NCBI GenBank assembly: GCA_027704905.1
Contig: JANIIK010000525.1
Span: 1 to 64,000, forward strand
Reading direction: 5' to 3'
Source: Muraenolepis orangiensis
Taxonomy: Eukaryota > Chordata > Actinopteri > Gadiformes > Muraenolepididae
DNA: 64,000 nucleotides
Each line of letters opens with the position of its first letter. Position 1 is the first letter of the stretch. Of this stretch, positions 1 to 10,190 are shown piece by piece. Position numbers and translations under genes: made by a program. The notes beneath the pieces are model-generated. The model was not told where the DNA came from. It was given only the letters and a program-made list of their open reading frames with translations, and searched no databases.

Positions 1-532
1 GGTGTGTGTGTGTATAGGTGTGTGTGTGTGTGTGTATAGGTGTGTGTGTGTATAGGTGTGTGTGTGTGCGTGTATAGGTGTGTGTGTATAGGTGTGTGTG
101 TGTATAGGTGTGTGTGTGTGTGTATAGGTGTGTGTGTGTATAGGTGTGTGTGTGTATAGGTGTGTGTGTGTGTATAGGTGTGTGTGTGTATAGGTGTGTG
201 TGTGTGTGTATAGGTGTGTGTGTGTGTATAGGTGTGTGTGTATAGGTGTGTGTGTGTGTATAGGTGTGTGTGTATAGGTGTGTGTGTATAGGTGTGTGTG
301 TGTGTGTGTGTATAGCTGTGTGTGTGTATAGGTGTGTGTGTGTATAGGTGTGTGTGTGTGTGTGTATAGGTGTGTGTGTGTGTGTATAGGTGTGTGTGTG
401 TGTGTGTGTGTATAGGTGTGTGTGTGTGTGTGTATATAGGTGTGTGTGTGTATAGGTGTGTGTGTGTATAGGTGTGTGTGTATAGGTGTGTGTGTGTATA
501 GGTGTGTGTGTGTGTGTATAGGTGTGTGTGTA

Positions 533-566
<34 letters not shown>

Positions 567-585
567 GGTGTGTGTGTGTGTGTAT
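1..585. repeat. TATAGG(TG)n minisatellite, left part
   Basis: The stretch consists of TATAGG followed by TG runs of varying length, repeated dozens of times. No gene is present. The same repeat resumes at 6056, so this is one array split by a retrotransposon insertion. The last four bases, GTAT (582-585), are the target-site duplication of that insertion. Confidence 0.95.
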
Positions 586-1196
586 TGTGGCGCCCCGGGC
601 TCCACTGGGAAGCATTCTGGGCAACCCTTGGGGCAGGTGGTGGAACAGCGGTACTACACCGCTGAGCTCCTAGCAGGATTGGCACCACGGAGAGCTCAGA
701 CGGTAACCGCCCACTCGTCAGGCCGAATGGGAAACACCTGGAGCGGCTCATCAGGCCTGACGCCGTGCACCTGGAGGGGGCCACTCAAGAAGCGGGAGAC
801 GAGGATAAAAGGAAGAGCATGAAACGAAGAGGTGGCGAACAGTATGTGGTAAGAGGCCGCAGGCCAACCCGGACTGAAAGCCGCGGCGCGCTAGGTGCGC
901 GTTGTATACGAATGCAGGATTGTAACCGTGAGTGTTTCTGTTCCCAGCCTTAACCCCTGGCGGCGGTGTTGCTGCCTAACGGGTGCACCAGGAGGCGGAC
1001 CAACACCCCACGAGCCGGCCCGGACAGCTACCCCGGAACGACCGAGAGAGGGGGAGATTGGACCCCAACCGGGAGGACCGTTTTGATTTGCCGTTATTCC
1101 CTTTTCCCCTTACCCCCACCTGTTTTAACAAATAAATCATTTGTTTTACCACCGCAACCGCTGTTGTCCTCCCTCCGCCAACGGGTGCACGCCACA
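586..1196 (+). repeat. 5' LTR of Gmr1-type Gypsy element
   Basis: A 611-bp LTR that begins TGTGGC and ends GCCACA, so it has 6-bp inverted ends. It differs from the 3' LTR (5447-6055, 609 bp) by three substitutions and two single-base indels by my reading, about 99% identity, so the insertion is young. A TATA-like ATAAAA lies at 805-810 and a polyadenylation signal AATAAA at 1131-1136. These place U3 and R as expected for a plus-strand element. Confidence 0.93.
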
Positions 1197-1198
1197 AA

Positions 1199-1216
1199 TG
1201 GTGGAGGATGCGGGCA
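1199..1216 (+). promoter_or_regulatory. primer-binding site
   Basis: TGGTGGAGGATGCGGGCA starts two bases after the 5' LTR and begins with TGG, the complement of a tRNA CCA end. I cannot assign the tRNA without a tRNA set. It differs from the tRNA-Pro-like site of the Gypsy element at 20833. Confidence 0.7.
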
Positions 1217-1279
1217 CTGTTTGCACCTATGCTACGGAGTGACAACACGCAGGAAACCAGTTGATCAGAGGAGAGAGAG

Positions 1280-4200
1280 ATGGAGGCTGCTTTCACCGCT
1301 CTCCTGGAGGCTCAGGCAACCCTGCAGACAGCGGTGACCCAGCTGTGCGCGAGAGGACCCTCGGAGGCTGGCAGACCAAGCCCCCATGATCTGTTGACGA
1401 AGTTAACCGCAGAGGACGATGTTGACGCCTTTCTCGAGGTATTTGAACGAACCGCCCAGCGGCAACGATGGCCACGGGAGGATTGGGGGGACATCCTGGC
1501 ACCGTTCTTAACCGGCGAGGCTCAGAGGGCCTGCCGGGACCTGACGGCAGGAGAGGCCAGCGACTACCAGAGGCTCAAAGCCGCCATCCAAGCCCAGTAC
1601 GGGTTCACTCTCCCAACCAGGGCCCAGCGGTTTCACCAGTGGACCTACAACACCGCGCTACCAGTCCGGGCCCAGGTGAGCGCCCTGAGCCGGCTGTCTT
1701 ACGGCTGGCTGATGGATGGCGCCGGACCCTCGCCAGCGGACCGGTTGACGATGGACCGGTGTATCCGGACCCTACCCCAGGATGCTAAAAAGTATGTGGC
1801 GCAACAGGGACCCCAGGACGTGGAGACGTTGATCGGACTGCTGGAGAACTACCGATGCACCCAGGAGATGTTGCGGCACTCGCGGACCGAGGCTCCGGAA
1901 ACCGGCTCGCGCCCTAAACCCGGCCAGGAGGTCCCTCAAAGGTGGCGGAGACCCTCCCCACCCGACCGCGCAGACCACCGACCCAAGGCCGACCCAGAGC
2001 GTCTTCCAGCAAACCGTGAGTTCCGCCGGTGTTTCGTCTGTGGGAGAGAGGGACACCTTGCTCGCGACTGTCCCGACCGAGACGCGTCGATGGCAACGGC
2101 CGGGACTACGGACCGGACCTGCCACCTCGCCACCTGCTGGGGAAGCGTGGGAGCGCGGCCCCCAAAATTCCCGGTAAAGGTGGGGGGCCAGGACACTGAA
2201 GCACTGTTGGACTCTGGCAGCATGGTGACGCTGATCCGGCCAGAGTTTGCAGGGACCAGACGGGGGGAGCCCATAGCAGTGACCTGCATCCACGGGGACG
2301 TCAAGCACTACCCCACGGCAGAGGTGACTTTGAGCACGCCCCGAGGCCGCTACCGCCTAAGAGTTGGCGTGGTCGACAACTTGCCGGTCCCAGTGCTAAT
2401 GGGGAGGGACAACCCGTTGTTTGGTCGGTACTGGGCCGAGGGACCCGGAGGGGGCCGCTCGGGGGGCGAGCGGAAACCCCGGAGAAGGAAGAAAGACCAG
2501 GTCGTACACCAGGTGTGCGCGGCGCTGTCTGAGGACGACGATTCCCCGCCAGCCGATTCCTCCTCAGAGGGAGAGGGAGAGCAGCATACCGGTGAGGACG
2601 CCGCGACCGCACCACCGGACCCGGAGGGCTTGAGAGAGTCCGAGGGGGTGTTTTCCCGCTTCCCCCAGACGGGCCCCACCCCGGCGGAGAACGAGGGCCA
2701 ATTCGGAACAGCCCAGCTACAGGACCCTACCCTTGCCCAGGCGTGGCGGAACGTCCAGAGGGTCGACGGGAAGCTACAGGAGGGCGTGAGTAATGTGACT
2801 TTTCCAAATTTTGTGGTAAATAATGGGTTATTGTACAGAGTGACAAAACTGAACGATGATGCCTGCGAACAGTTGCTAGTACCCAGAGAGTACCGGTCCA
2901 AGGTGATGTTCCTGGCACACTCACACCTCCTGGGAGCCCACCTGGGGGTCGAGAAGACATATGACAGAGTCCTGACCCGATTCTACTGGCCGGGGGTAAA
3001 ACGAGACGTGGAGAACTACTGTCGGCACTGCGGGGAGTGCCAGTTACACAGCCCGAAGGTAACCTACCGAAACCCCTTAATCCCCCTCCCCCTCATAGAC
3101 ATCCCCTTCAGCCGCATCGGCATGGACATTGTGGGGCCCTTGCCGAAATCCAGCCGGGGGCACCGCTACATCTTGGTCATCATGGACTATGCGACCCGGT
3201 ACCCCGAAGCCATACCCCTGCGGGCGGCCACGGGCAAGGCGGTTGCCCGGGAGGTATTCCAGCTCTTTAGCCGGGTGGGGATAGCTAAGGAAATACTAAC
3301 GGACCAGGGTTCCTGCTTTATGTCCGTAGTAATGAAGGCGATGTGCAAGATGTTGAAGGTTCAACAGATTAAGACGTCTGTGTACCACCCCCAGACCGAC
3401 GGGCTGGTGGAGAGGTTCAACCAAACACTAAAGCAGATGCTACGCAAGATGATCGTGGCGGATGGTAAGGATTGGGATCAGCTCCTACCCCACTTGCTGT
3501 TCTCCATCAGGGAGGTACCCCAGAGCTCCACTGGTTTTTCCCCTTTTGAGCTTCTGTACGGACGGAGACCCCGGGGGCTGCTCGACCTGGCCAAGGAGGC
3601 CTGGGAGCAGCAGCCATCACGCCACCGGACCGTGGTGGAACACGTGGAACAGATGCAGGACCGGATGGCCCGCATATGGCCCATGGTGAGGGAACACATG
3701 CAGCAAGCCCAACAGGCCCAAGCCCGCGTCTACAACCGAGGGGCCCAAATCCGGGAGCTTCAACCTGGGGACAAGGTAATGGTGCTGATCCCCACTCATG
3801 AGTGTAAATTCTTGGCCAAGTGGCATGGCCCTTATGAGGTGGTAGAGCGGATGGGTCCCGTGAACTACAAAGTTAGCCAACCAGGCCGGCGCAAGGCCAC
3901 CCAGGTGTACCATATTAACCTCCTAAAGCGGTGGCATGAGCCAGAGCCACCCCCGGTGCATGCATTGGCGGCCTGTTCCCCCAGGCCGACTACCCCGGAG
4001 GTCCAGATGGGAGAACAACTGTCCCCCCGGCAAGTCCAGGACATGAGGGAGCTACTGGAGCAAAACCGGGACGTCTTCTCCGACCTTCCGGGGCATACTA
4101 CCGTCACCATGCATGACATCATCACTGAACCAGGGAAGAAAGTGCGACTACGACCCTATCGGATACCGGAGGCCCGGAGGAAGGCCATCCACGAGGAGGT

Positions 4201-5683
4201 GGTCCGAATGCTGGAGATGGGGGTCATCGAGGAGTCGCACAGTGCGTGGTCCAGCCCCATTGTCCTCGTTCCCAAACCTGACGGTAGTATAAGGTTTTGC
4301 AATGATTTCCGCAAACTAAATGACATTTCTCGGTTTGACGCGTACCCCATGCCCAGGGTGGATGAGCTCATCGAACGCCTGGGACCAGCGCGGTTCATGA
4401 GCACCCTGGACCTCACTCGGGGGTACTGGCAAGTTCCCCTCACCCCCCAAGCCCGGGAGAAAACCGCCTTCGCAACCCCAGAGGGCCTGTTCCAATACCG
4501 GGTCCTGCCCTTTGGGATCCACGGAGCGCCAGCCACCTTCCAGCGACTCATGGACCAGGTCCTGCGGCCCCACCGTGCGTATGCGGCCGCCTACCTGGAC
4601 GACATCGTGGTCCACAGCGCTGACTGGAGGACCCATCTGGTCCGGTTGGAGGCGGTGCTGCAAGCCCTCCGAGAGGCGGGGCTGACGGCCAACCCGAAGA
4701 AATGCTACCTGGGCCTGGACGAAGCCAACTACCTGGGGTACACCGTAGGACGAGGGAACGTCAAGCCGCAGACCAACAAAGTGGAAGCCATCACTACCTG
4801 GCCCCGGCCCCTCACGAAGAAGCAGGTGAGGACGTTTCTGGGGTTGGTAGGGTATTACAGACAGTTCGTGCCTCACTTTGCCTCGATAGCCGCGCCGCTA
4901 CATGGCCTGACAGCGAAGGATCGGCCCAACCGGATCCATTGGACGGAGGAAGCGGAGGGGGCGTTTGCGATGCTGCAACAGGCCCTCTGCAGCGAGCCGG
5001 TTCTGATGACCCCCACATTCGACCTGCCCTTCACCCTGCAGACTGATGCTTCCGAGGCAGGACTCGGAGCCGTCCTGTCCCAGGTATGTGATGGGGTGGA
5101 GCACCCGGTAACCTTCATCAGCAGGAAGCTGCTCAAACATGAGAGGAACTATGCCACCGTAGAGAAGGAATGTTTGGCGGTCCGGTGGGCCATGGAGAAG
5201 CTCAGGTACTATCTCCTGGGTAGAGAGTTTGTCCTGGTCACCGACCATGCCCCGTTAAAATGGATGTGCCTTAACAAGGACAAGAATGCCCGTGTCACCC
5301 GGTGGTTCCTGAATCTGCAGGATTTCCGCTTTCGGGTGGAGCACCGACCGGGGCGGCTCCATGGCAACGCGGACGCTCTGTCGAGAAGGGACGAATGCCT
5401 CTGGGTGGGCGCTCCCCGCCCTGGCTTGAAGCTGAGGAAGGGGGTATGTGGCGCCCCGGGCTCCACTGGGAAGCATTCTGGGCAACCCTTGGGGCAGGTG
5501 GTGGAACAGCGGTACTACACCGCTGAGCTCCTAGCAGGATTGGCACCACGGAGAGCTCAGACGGTAACCGCCCACTCGTCAGGCCGAATGGGAAACACCT
5601 GGAGCGGCTCATCAGGCCTGACGCCGTGCACCTGGAGGGGGCCACTCAAGAAGCGGGAGACGAGGATAAAAGGGAGAGCATGA
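1280..5683 (+). CDS. Gag-Pol polyprotein (gag-PR-INT-RT-RH)
   Basis: A single 1467-residue ORF with an ATG start 83 bp after the 5' LTR. In order it holds: gag with one CCHC zinc knuckle (C251-C264, CFVCGREGHLARDC); an aspartic protease with DSG at residue 311; an acidic linker; integrase with an HHCC finger (about 547-590) and a catalytic triad at D616, D675 and E711 (D,D-35-E spacing); RT with YLDD at 1105-1108; and RNase H from D1256 through the ADALSR motif. All catalytic residues I checked are present. The last 79 residues are encoded by the 3' LTR, because no stop occurs before 5683. It would encode replication of the element in virus-like particles. Expression without a frameshift would give gag and pol in equal amounts, which is unusual. 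Confidence 0.93.
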   Translation: MEAAFTALLEAQATLQTAVTQLCARGPSEAGRPSPHDLLTKLTAEDDVDAFLEVFERTAQRQRWPREDWGDILAPFLTGEAQRACRDLTAGEASDYQRLKAAIQAQYGFTLPTRAQRFHQWTYNTALPVRAQVSALSRLSYGWLMDGAGPSPADRLTMDRCIRTLPQDAKKYVAQQGPQDVETLIGLLENYRCTQEMLRHSRTEAPETGSRPKPGQEVPQRWRRPSPPDRADHRPKADPERLPANREFRRCFVCGREGHLARDCPDRDASMATAGTTDRTCHLATCWGSVGARPPKFPVKVGGQDTEALLDSGSMVTLIRPEFAGTRRGEPIAVTCIHGDVKHYPTAEVTLSTPRGRYRLRVGVVDNLPVPVLMGRDNPLFGRYWAEGPGGGRSGGERKPRRRKKDQVVHQVCAALSEDDDSPPADSSSEGEGEQHTGEDAATAPPDPEGLRESEGVFSRFPQTGPTPAENEGQFGTAQLQDPTLAQAWRNVQRVDGKLQEGVSNVTFPNFVVNNGLLYRVTKLNDDACEQLLVPREYRSKVMFLAHSHLLGAHLGVEKTYDRVLTRFYWPGVKRDVENYCRHCGECQLHSPKVTYRNPLIPLPLIDIPFSRIGMDIVGPLPKSSRGHRYILVIMDYATRYPEAIPLRAATGKAVAREVFQLFSRVGIAKEILTDQGSCFMSVVMKAMCKMLKVQQIKTSVYHPQTDGLVERFNQTLKQMLRKMIVADGKDWDQLLPHLLFSIREVPQSSTGFSPFELLYGRRPRGLLDLAKEAWEQQPSRHRTVVEHVEQMQDRMARIWPMVREHMQQAQQAQARVYNRGAQIRELQPGDKVMVLIPTHECKFLAKWHGPYEVVERMGPVNYKVSQPGRRKATQVYHINLLKRWHEPEPPPVHALAACSPRPTTPEVQMGEQLSPRQVQDMRELLEQNRDVFSDLPGHTTVTMHDIITEPGKKVRLRPYRIPEARRKAIHEEVVRMLEMGVIEESHSAWSSPIVLVPKPDGSIRFCNDFRKLNDISRFDAYPMPRVDELIERLGPARFMSTLDLTRGYWQVPLTPQAREKTAFATPEGLFQYRVLPFGIHGAPATFQRLMDQVLRPHRAYAAAYLDDIVVHSADWRTHLVRLEAVLQALREAGLTANPKKCYLGLDEANYLGYTVGRGNVKPQTNKVEAITTWPRPLTKKQVRTFLGLVGYYRQFVPHFASIAAPLHGLTAKDRPNRIHWTEEAEGAFAMLQQALCSEPVLMTPTFDLPFTLQTDASEAGLGAVLSQVCDGVEHPVTFISRKLLKHERNYATVEKECLAVRWAMEKLRYYLLGREFVLVTDHAPLKWMCLNKDKNARVTRWFLNLQDFRFRVEHRPGRLHGNADALSRRDECLWVGAPRPGLKLRKGVCGAPGSTGKHSGQPLGQVVEQRYYTAELLAGLAPRRAQTVTAHSSGRMGNTWSGSSGLTPCTWRGPLKKRETRIKGRA
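5434..5444 (+). other. polypurine tract of Gmr1-type element
   Basis: GAGGAAGGGGG lies just before the 3' LTR and within the ORF. It is the expected plus-strand DNA primer of the element. Confidence 0.7.
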
Positions 5684-6055
5684 AACGAAGAGGGGCGAAC
5701 AGTATGTGGTAAGAGGCCGCAGGCCAACCCGGACTGAAAGCCGCGGCGCGCTAGGTGCGCGTTGTATACGAATGCAGGATTGTAACGTGAGTGTTTCTGT
5801 TCCCAGCCTTAACCCCTGGCGGCGGTGTTGCTGCCTAACGGGGGCACCAGGAGGCGGACCAACACCCCACGAGCCGGCCCGGACAGCTACCCCGGAACGA
5901 CCGAGAGAGGGGGAGATTGGACCCCAACCGGGAGGACCGTTTTGATTTGCCGTTATTCCCTTTTCCCCTTACCCCCACCTGTTTTAACAAATAAATCATT
6001 TGTTTTACCACCGCAACCGCTGTTGTCCTCCCTCCGCCAACGGGTGCATGCCACA
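5447..6055 (+). repeat. 3' LTR of Gmr1-type Gypsy element
   Basis: A 609-bp copy of the LTR at 586-1196. It supplies the stop codon of the gag-pol ORF at 5681-5683. The downstream GTAT (6056-6059) is the second copy of the target-site duplication. Confidence 0.93.
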
Positions 6056-6356
6056 GTATAGGTGTGTGTGTATAGGTGTGTGTGTGTGTATAGGTGTGTG
6101 TGTGTGTGTGTATAGGTGTGTGTGTGTATAGGTGTGTGTGTGTGTGTGTGTATAGGTGTGTGTGTGTGTGTGTGTATAGGTGTGTGTGTGTATAGGTGTG
6201 TGTGTGTATAGGTGTGTGTATAGGTGTGTGTGTGTGTGTGTATAGGTGTGTGTGTGTGTGTGTGTGTGTGTATAGGTGTGTGTGTGTATAGGTGTGTGTG
6301 TGTATAGGTGTGTGTGTGTGTGTGTGTGTGTGTATAGGTGTGTGTGTGTATAGGTG
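6056..6356. repeat. TATAGG(TG)n minisatellite, right part
   Basis: Continuation of the array at 1-585 with the same TATAGG plus TG-run unit, interrupted only by the Gypsy insertion. Confidence 0.95.
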
Positions 6357-6360
6357 TCTC

Positions 6361-6515
6361 CGGGTGGCAGTGTAGCTCAGGAGGTAGAGCGGTCGCCTCA
6401 CAACCGGAAGGTTGCTGGTTCGATCCCCCTGAGACCCCCTGACCCCTGACCCCTGACCTCCTGACCCCAACTGTATGTTTACATGAGACCAATAGAGAGG
6501 ATTCAATCCTCCATT
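6361..6515 (+). mobile_element. tRNA-derived SINE
   Basis: The head (6367-6429) is tRNA-like, with an A-box region TAGCTCAGGAGGTAGAG and a B box GGTTCGATCC. It is followed by a CCTGAC-rich stretch and a tail with GAGGATTCAATCCTCC. The SINE at 26751-27017 has nearly the same head and tail in reverse orientation with a longer middle, so this copy seems internally shortened. It is not a functional tRNA gene because the 3' acceptor half is missing. Confidence 0.8.
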
Positions 6516-6605
6516 TGTGTTGTGTGTCCGCACCGTCCTCAGCCCACGTCCTCCAGAGGCACACCGGCCAGGAGGCCTGTCTCCCCCCCCCGGCCGGCCC
6601 ATCCA

Positions 6606-6652
6606 AGCACACACACACGTACAGCCTGATACACCTGATACCAGGTACCGAG

Positions 6653-6699
<47 letters not shown>

Positions 6700-6731
6700 A
6701 CAGCATGATACACCTGATACCAGGTACCGAG

Positions 6732-6774
<43 letters not shown>

Positions 6775-6806
6775 ACAGCATGATACACCTGATACCAGGT
6801 ACCGAG

Positions 6807-6861
<55 letters not shown>

Positions 6862-6893
6862 ACAGCATGATACACCTGATACCAGGTACCGAG

Positions 6894-6932
<39 letters not shown>

Positions 6933-6964
6933 ACAGCATGATACACCTGATACCAGGTACCGAG

Positions 6965-7031
<67 letters not shown>

Positions 7032-7063
7032 ACAGCATGATACACCTGATACCAGGTACCGAG

Positions 7064-7106
<43 letters not shown>

Positions 7107-7145
7107 ACAGCATGATACACCTGATACCAGGTACCGAGAGTAAAC

Positions 7146-7184
<39 letters not shown>

Positions 7185-7235
7185 CTGATACCAGGTACCG
7201 AGAGTAGACCCCACACACACACACACACACCAGAC
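6606..7235. repeat. (CA)n-based minisatellite
   Basis: About nine units. Each has a (CA)n run of varying length plus a roughly 40-bp segment containing GATACACCTGATACCAGG and TACCGAGAGTA. Long ORFs on both strands here are only reading frames through the repeat. The flank 6516-6605 has no recognisable feature. Confidence 0.9.
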
Positions 7236-7489
7236 GTTCACACATTAACCCGCGGCAGGGGACACACGAAGCCACAACATTCCACGGCCTCACCACCACC
7301 ACCACCCCTCACCATGGGGGAGGGATATGGGGGGGATATGGGGGAGGGATATGTGGTGCTTGTACCCTCCCCCCACCCTAACCCCAACGTGGTGTCCTCT
7401 CCGTCACCCGGAACGGAAACCTGTCTCTCCCCCCTCCTCCCCCCTCCTCACACACAGATACACACCCCTGCTCACTACCTGTTGATACT

Positions 7490-8197
7490 TAACTAACCTG
7501 TACATATAGCTATACAGGTTAGTTATATATATATATATATATATAACTAACCTGTACATATAGCTATACAGGTTAGTTATATATATATATATATATATAA
7601 CTAACCTGTACATATAGCTATACAGGTTAGTTATATATATATATATATATATAACTAACCTGTACATATAGCTATACAGGTTAGTTATATATATATATAT
7701 ATATATAACTAACCTGTACATATAGCTATACAGGTTAGTTATATATATATATATATATATAACTAACCTGTACATATAGCTATACAGGTTAGTTATATAT
7801 ATATATATATATATATAACTAACCTGTACATATAGCTATACAGGTTAGTTATATATATATATATATATATAACTAACCTGTACATATAGCTATACAGGTT
7901 AGTTATATATATATATATATATATAACTAACCTGTACATATAGCTATACAGGTTAGTTATATATATATATATATATATAACTAACCTGTACATATAGCTA
8001 TACAGGTTAGTTATATATATATATATATATATATATAACTAACCTGTACATATAGCTATACAGGTTAGTTATATATATATATATATATAACTAACCTGTA
8101 CATATAGCTATACAGGTTAGTTATATATATATATATATATAACTAACCTGTACATATAGCTATACAGGTTAGTTATATATATATATATATATATATA

Positions 8198-8237
<40 letters not shown>

Positions 8238-8655
8238 CTAACCTGTACATATAGCTATACAGGTTAGTTATATATATATATATATAACTAACCTGTACAT
8301 ATAGCTATACAGGTTAGTTATATATATATATATATATAACTAACCTGTACATATAGCTATACAGGTTAGTTATATATATATATATATAACTAACCTGTAC
8401 ATATAGCTATACAGGTTAGTTATATATATATATATATAACTAACCTGTACATATAGCTATACAGGTTAGTTATATATATATATATATATATAACTAACCT
8501 GTATAGCTATATGTACAGGTTAGTTATATATATATATATATATATATAACTAACCTGTACATATAGCTATACAGGTTAGTTATATATATATATATATATA
8601 TAACTAACCTGTACATATAGCTATACAGGTTAGTTATATATATATATATATAATG
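7490..8655. repeat. 21-copy palindromic array in (AT)n
   Basis: I count 21 copies of a 34-bp near-palindrome separated by (AT)n of varying length. The arms AACTAACCTGTA and TACAGGTTAGTT are perfect inverted repeats around a short asymmetric centre. Copy 19 (8492-8525) has the centre reversed. A longer (AT)n with one C interrupts the array near 8180-8235. The array could extrude cruciforms. The ORFs here are repeat artefacts, and the regular palindrome with (AT)n between is not a CRISPR. Confidence 0.95.
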
Positions 8656-10080
8656 GCTCTTTTCCAATTTGACCATAGTTGCAAAGCAGAGTCCATGTAG
8701 TGAAGTAACAGACCACCACAGACCACCACACAGGCTATCGGTTAAAGGGACGGTCTAACACACAGGCTATCGGTTAAAGGGACGGTCTAACACGCTTCAC
8801 GAGAAAAGGCTTAACATAACTTAAAGTTCCAAAACACTCAATGTCACACGTCCATAATGGGAGGATTTAAGTTGAGATATTTTGACAGTGCTAATGACAA
8901 GACATGCATATGCATATGAGAAATTAGGTGATTATTGATTGCGGGTTTGTAACTCTTAGTTACGTTAAGCCTTTTCACGTTAAGCGATGCAAAGAAAGAT
9001 CAAGTCAAAACTCTCAATTCAAATGCACAACAATGCTAAACAAACTCAAGACAGCCACACAAAATGCAACAACCAGCTCAACGAGACGCAACACTGAGAC
9101 AAAACCAGCCAAATGAGTGTCACTCACCAATGATGTTCACTTAAAGACCAAATCCATTCTCCTGTCCTTCTGGATGAATGGTCCGACCACCATCAGGTCA
9201 TAAAGATGATCACTTTTCAGATCCTAAATAAGTTGCCTTTCCAATTCCCTGACCTCTCGTCTGTCCCAAATAGCAAGCAGCAGTAGAGCCTCTTGTGGCT
9301 AGTAGAGCCCGTTAGCCACGGGTATCTTTCCCAGTTGCTAGCCTGAAAATGGCGAACATAGCCTGCTTTAACAACTTGATTCAGCTCAAGATTGTCAGGC
9401 GTTGGACGGCCTTTTTAATAATGTCCATCTTTACATTGAATGGTCGTCTTGAAAATGGTTCCGACAATAAATCCGCAACGACATCATCTTCGCCTGTTGC
9501 CATTTTGACGTAAAAAACCTACGTAGAAACAACGCAGCACTACGCTAGATCCCCTCTCGCTCCAGCCAGTAGACCTTCTTGCTCCCTATTGAGCTGTGGG
9601 GAAATCTGAAAGAATACGCCCATTGGCTACAAATCACGATATGATTGGTTGATCAAATTGTCAATCCAAACGTACGCTCTCATTCAGTCTGAGGGCCAAA
9701 GTCATCGGGAATACTTTGGTTGAAGGATATTCTTCCCAGCAACCCAGAAAAATATCTGATTGGTTGCATTGTTTTTCCAACACAAAACCACTCAAATGCG
9801 TCGTGCATGGACCGAGAAAGACAAACAAATCAACGTAACTGTAATATAACAGATAACAACACAGATACCATTCTCATTTATTCATTTTATTTCAATTGTA
9901 TTACATTTTAATTCGATTTTTTTTGGTTTCATCTGAGAGTTCCAGGGTCTTCTCTGAATACCTTGAAGGCCCTGACACTTCACCACTGATATACACCATC
10001 TCTGGGTTGTTCTTCTAATTGTTGATGTTGTTATGTGCTGCCGTGTATTTGTGGCAATACTGTTTACTGTCAGAGAAGAC
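8656..10080. other. no recognised gene; possible unidentified repeat
   Basis: I find no coding match here. A 34-bp segment containing GGCTATCGGTTAAAGGGACG is duplicated in tandem at 8726-8793. The rest is AT-rich, with short ORFs of 62-63 codons lacking family features. It may hold a degenerate transposon, but I cannot name one. Confidence 0.5.
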
Positions 10081-10082
10081 AG

Positions 10083-10170
10083 AGAGAGAGAGTGTGTGTA
10101 TGTGGTTGTGTGGTTGTGTGTGTGGTTGTGTGTGTGGTTGTGTGTGTGTGTGTGGTTGTGTGTTAGGGTT
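10083..10170. repeat. TG-rich simple repeat
   Basis: Irregular GTGTGTGTGG runs with no coding content. Confidence 0.85.
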
Positions 10171-10190
10171 AGGTAGGGTTTGATTGGCTG

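Larger units (their letters stand above)
586..6055 (+). mobile_element. near-intact Ty3/Gypsy element, Gmr1-like pol order
   Basis: A complete LTR retrotransposon with two LTRs, a primer-binding site, one uninterrupted gag-pol ORF, a polypurine tract and a 4-bp target-site duplication GTAT at 582-585 and 6056-6059. The pol order is protease, integrase, RT, RNase H. Ty3/Gypsy elements normally have RT and RNase H before integrase. The swapped order in a Gypsy-type element is known from the Gmr1 group of deuterostomes, first described from Atlantic cod. No env or chromodomain is seen. It landed inside the TG-rich minisatellite. Confidence 0.92.

Noticed and set aside
6367..6429. Possible tRNA gene
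   Set aside because: It has tRNA-like A and B boxes but continues into a SINE body and tail shared with 26751-27017, and the 3' acceptor half is missing.
5835..7305. Minus- and plus-strand ORFs of 230-468 codons made of Cys-Val or His-Thr repeats
   Set aside because: They are reading frames through (CA)n/(TG)n repeats, with no family features.
7490..8655. CRISPR-like array of palindromic repeats with spacers
   Set aside because: The spacers are (AT)n rather than unique sequence, and the context is a vertebrate genome.
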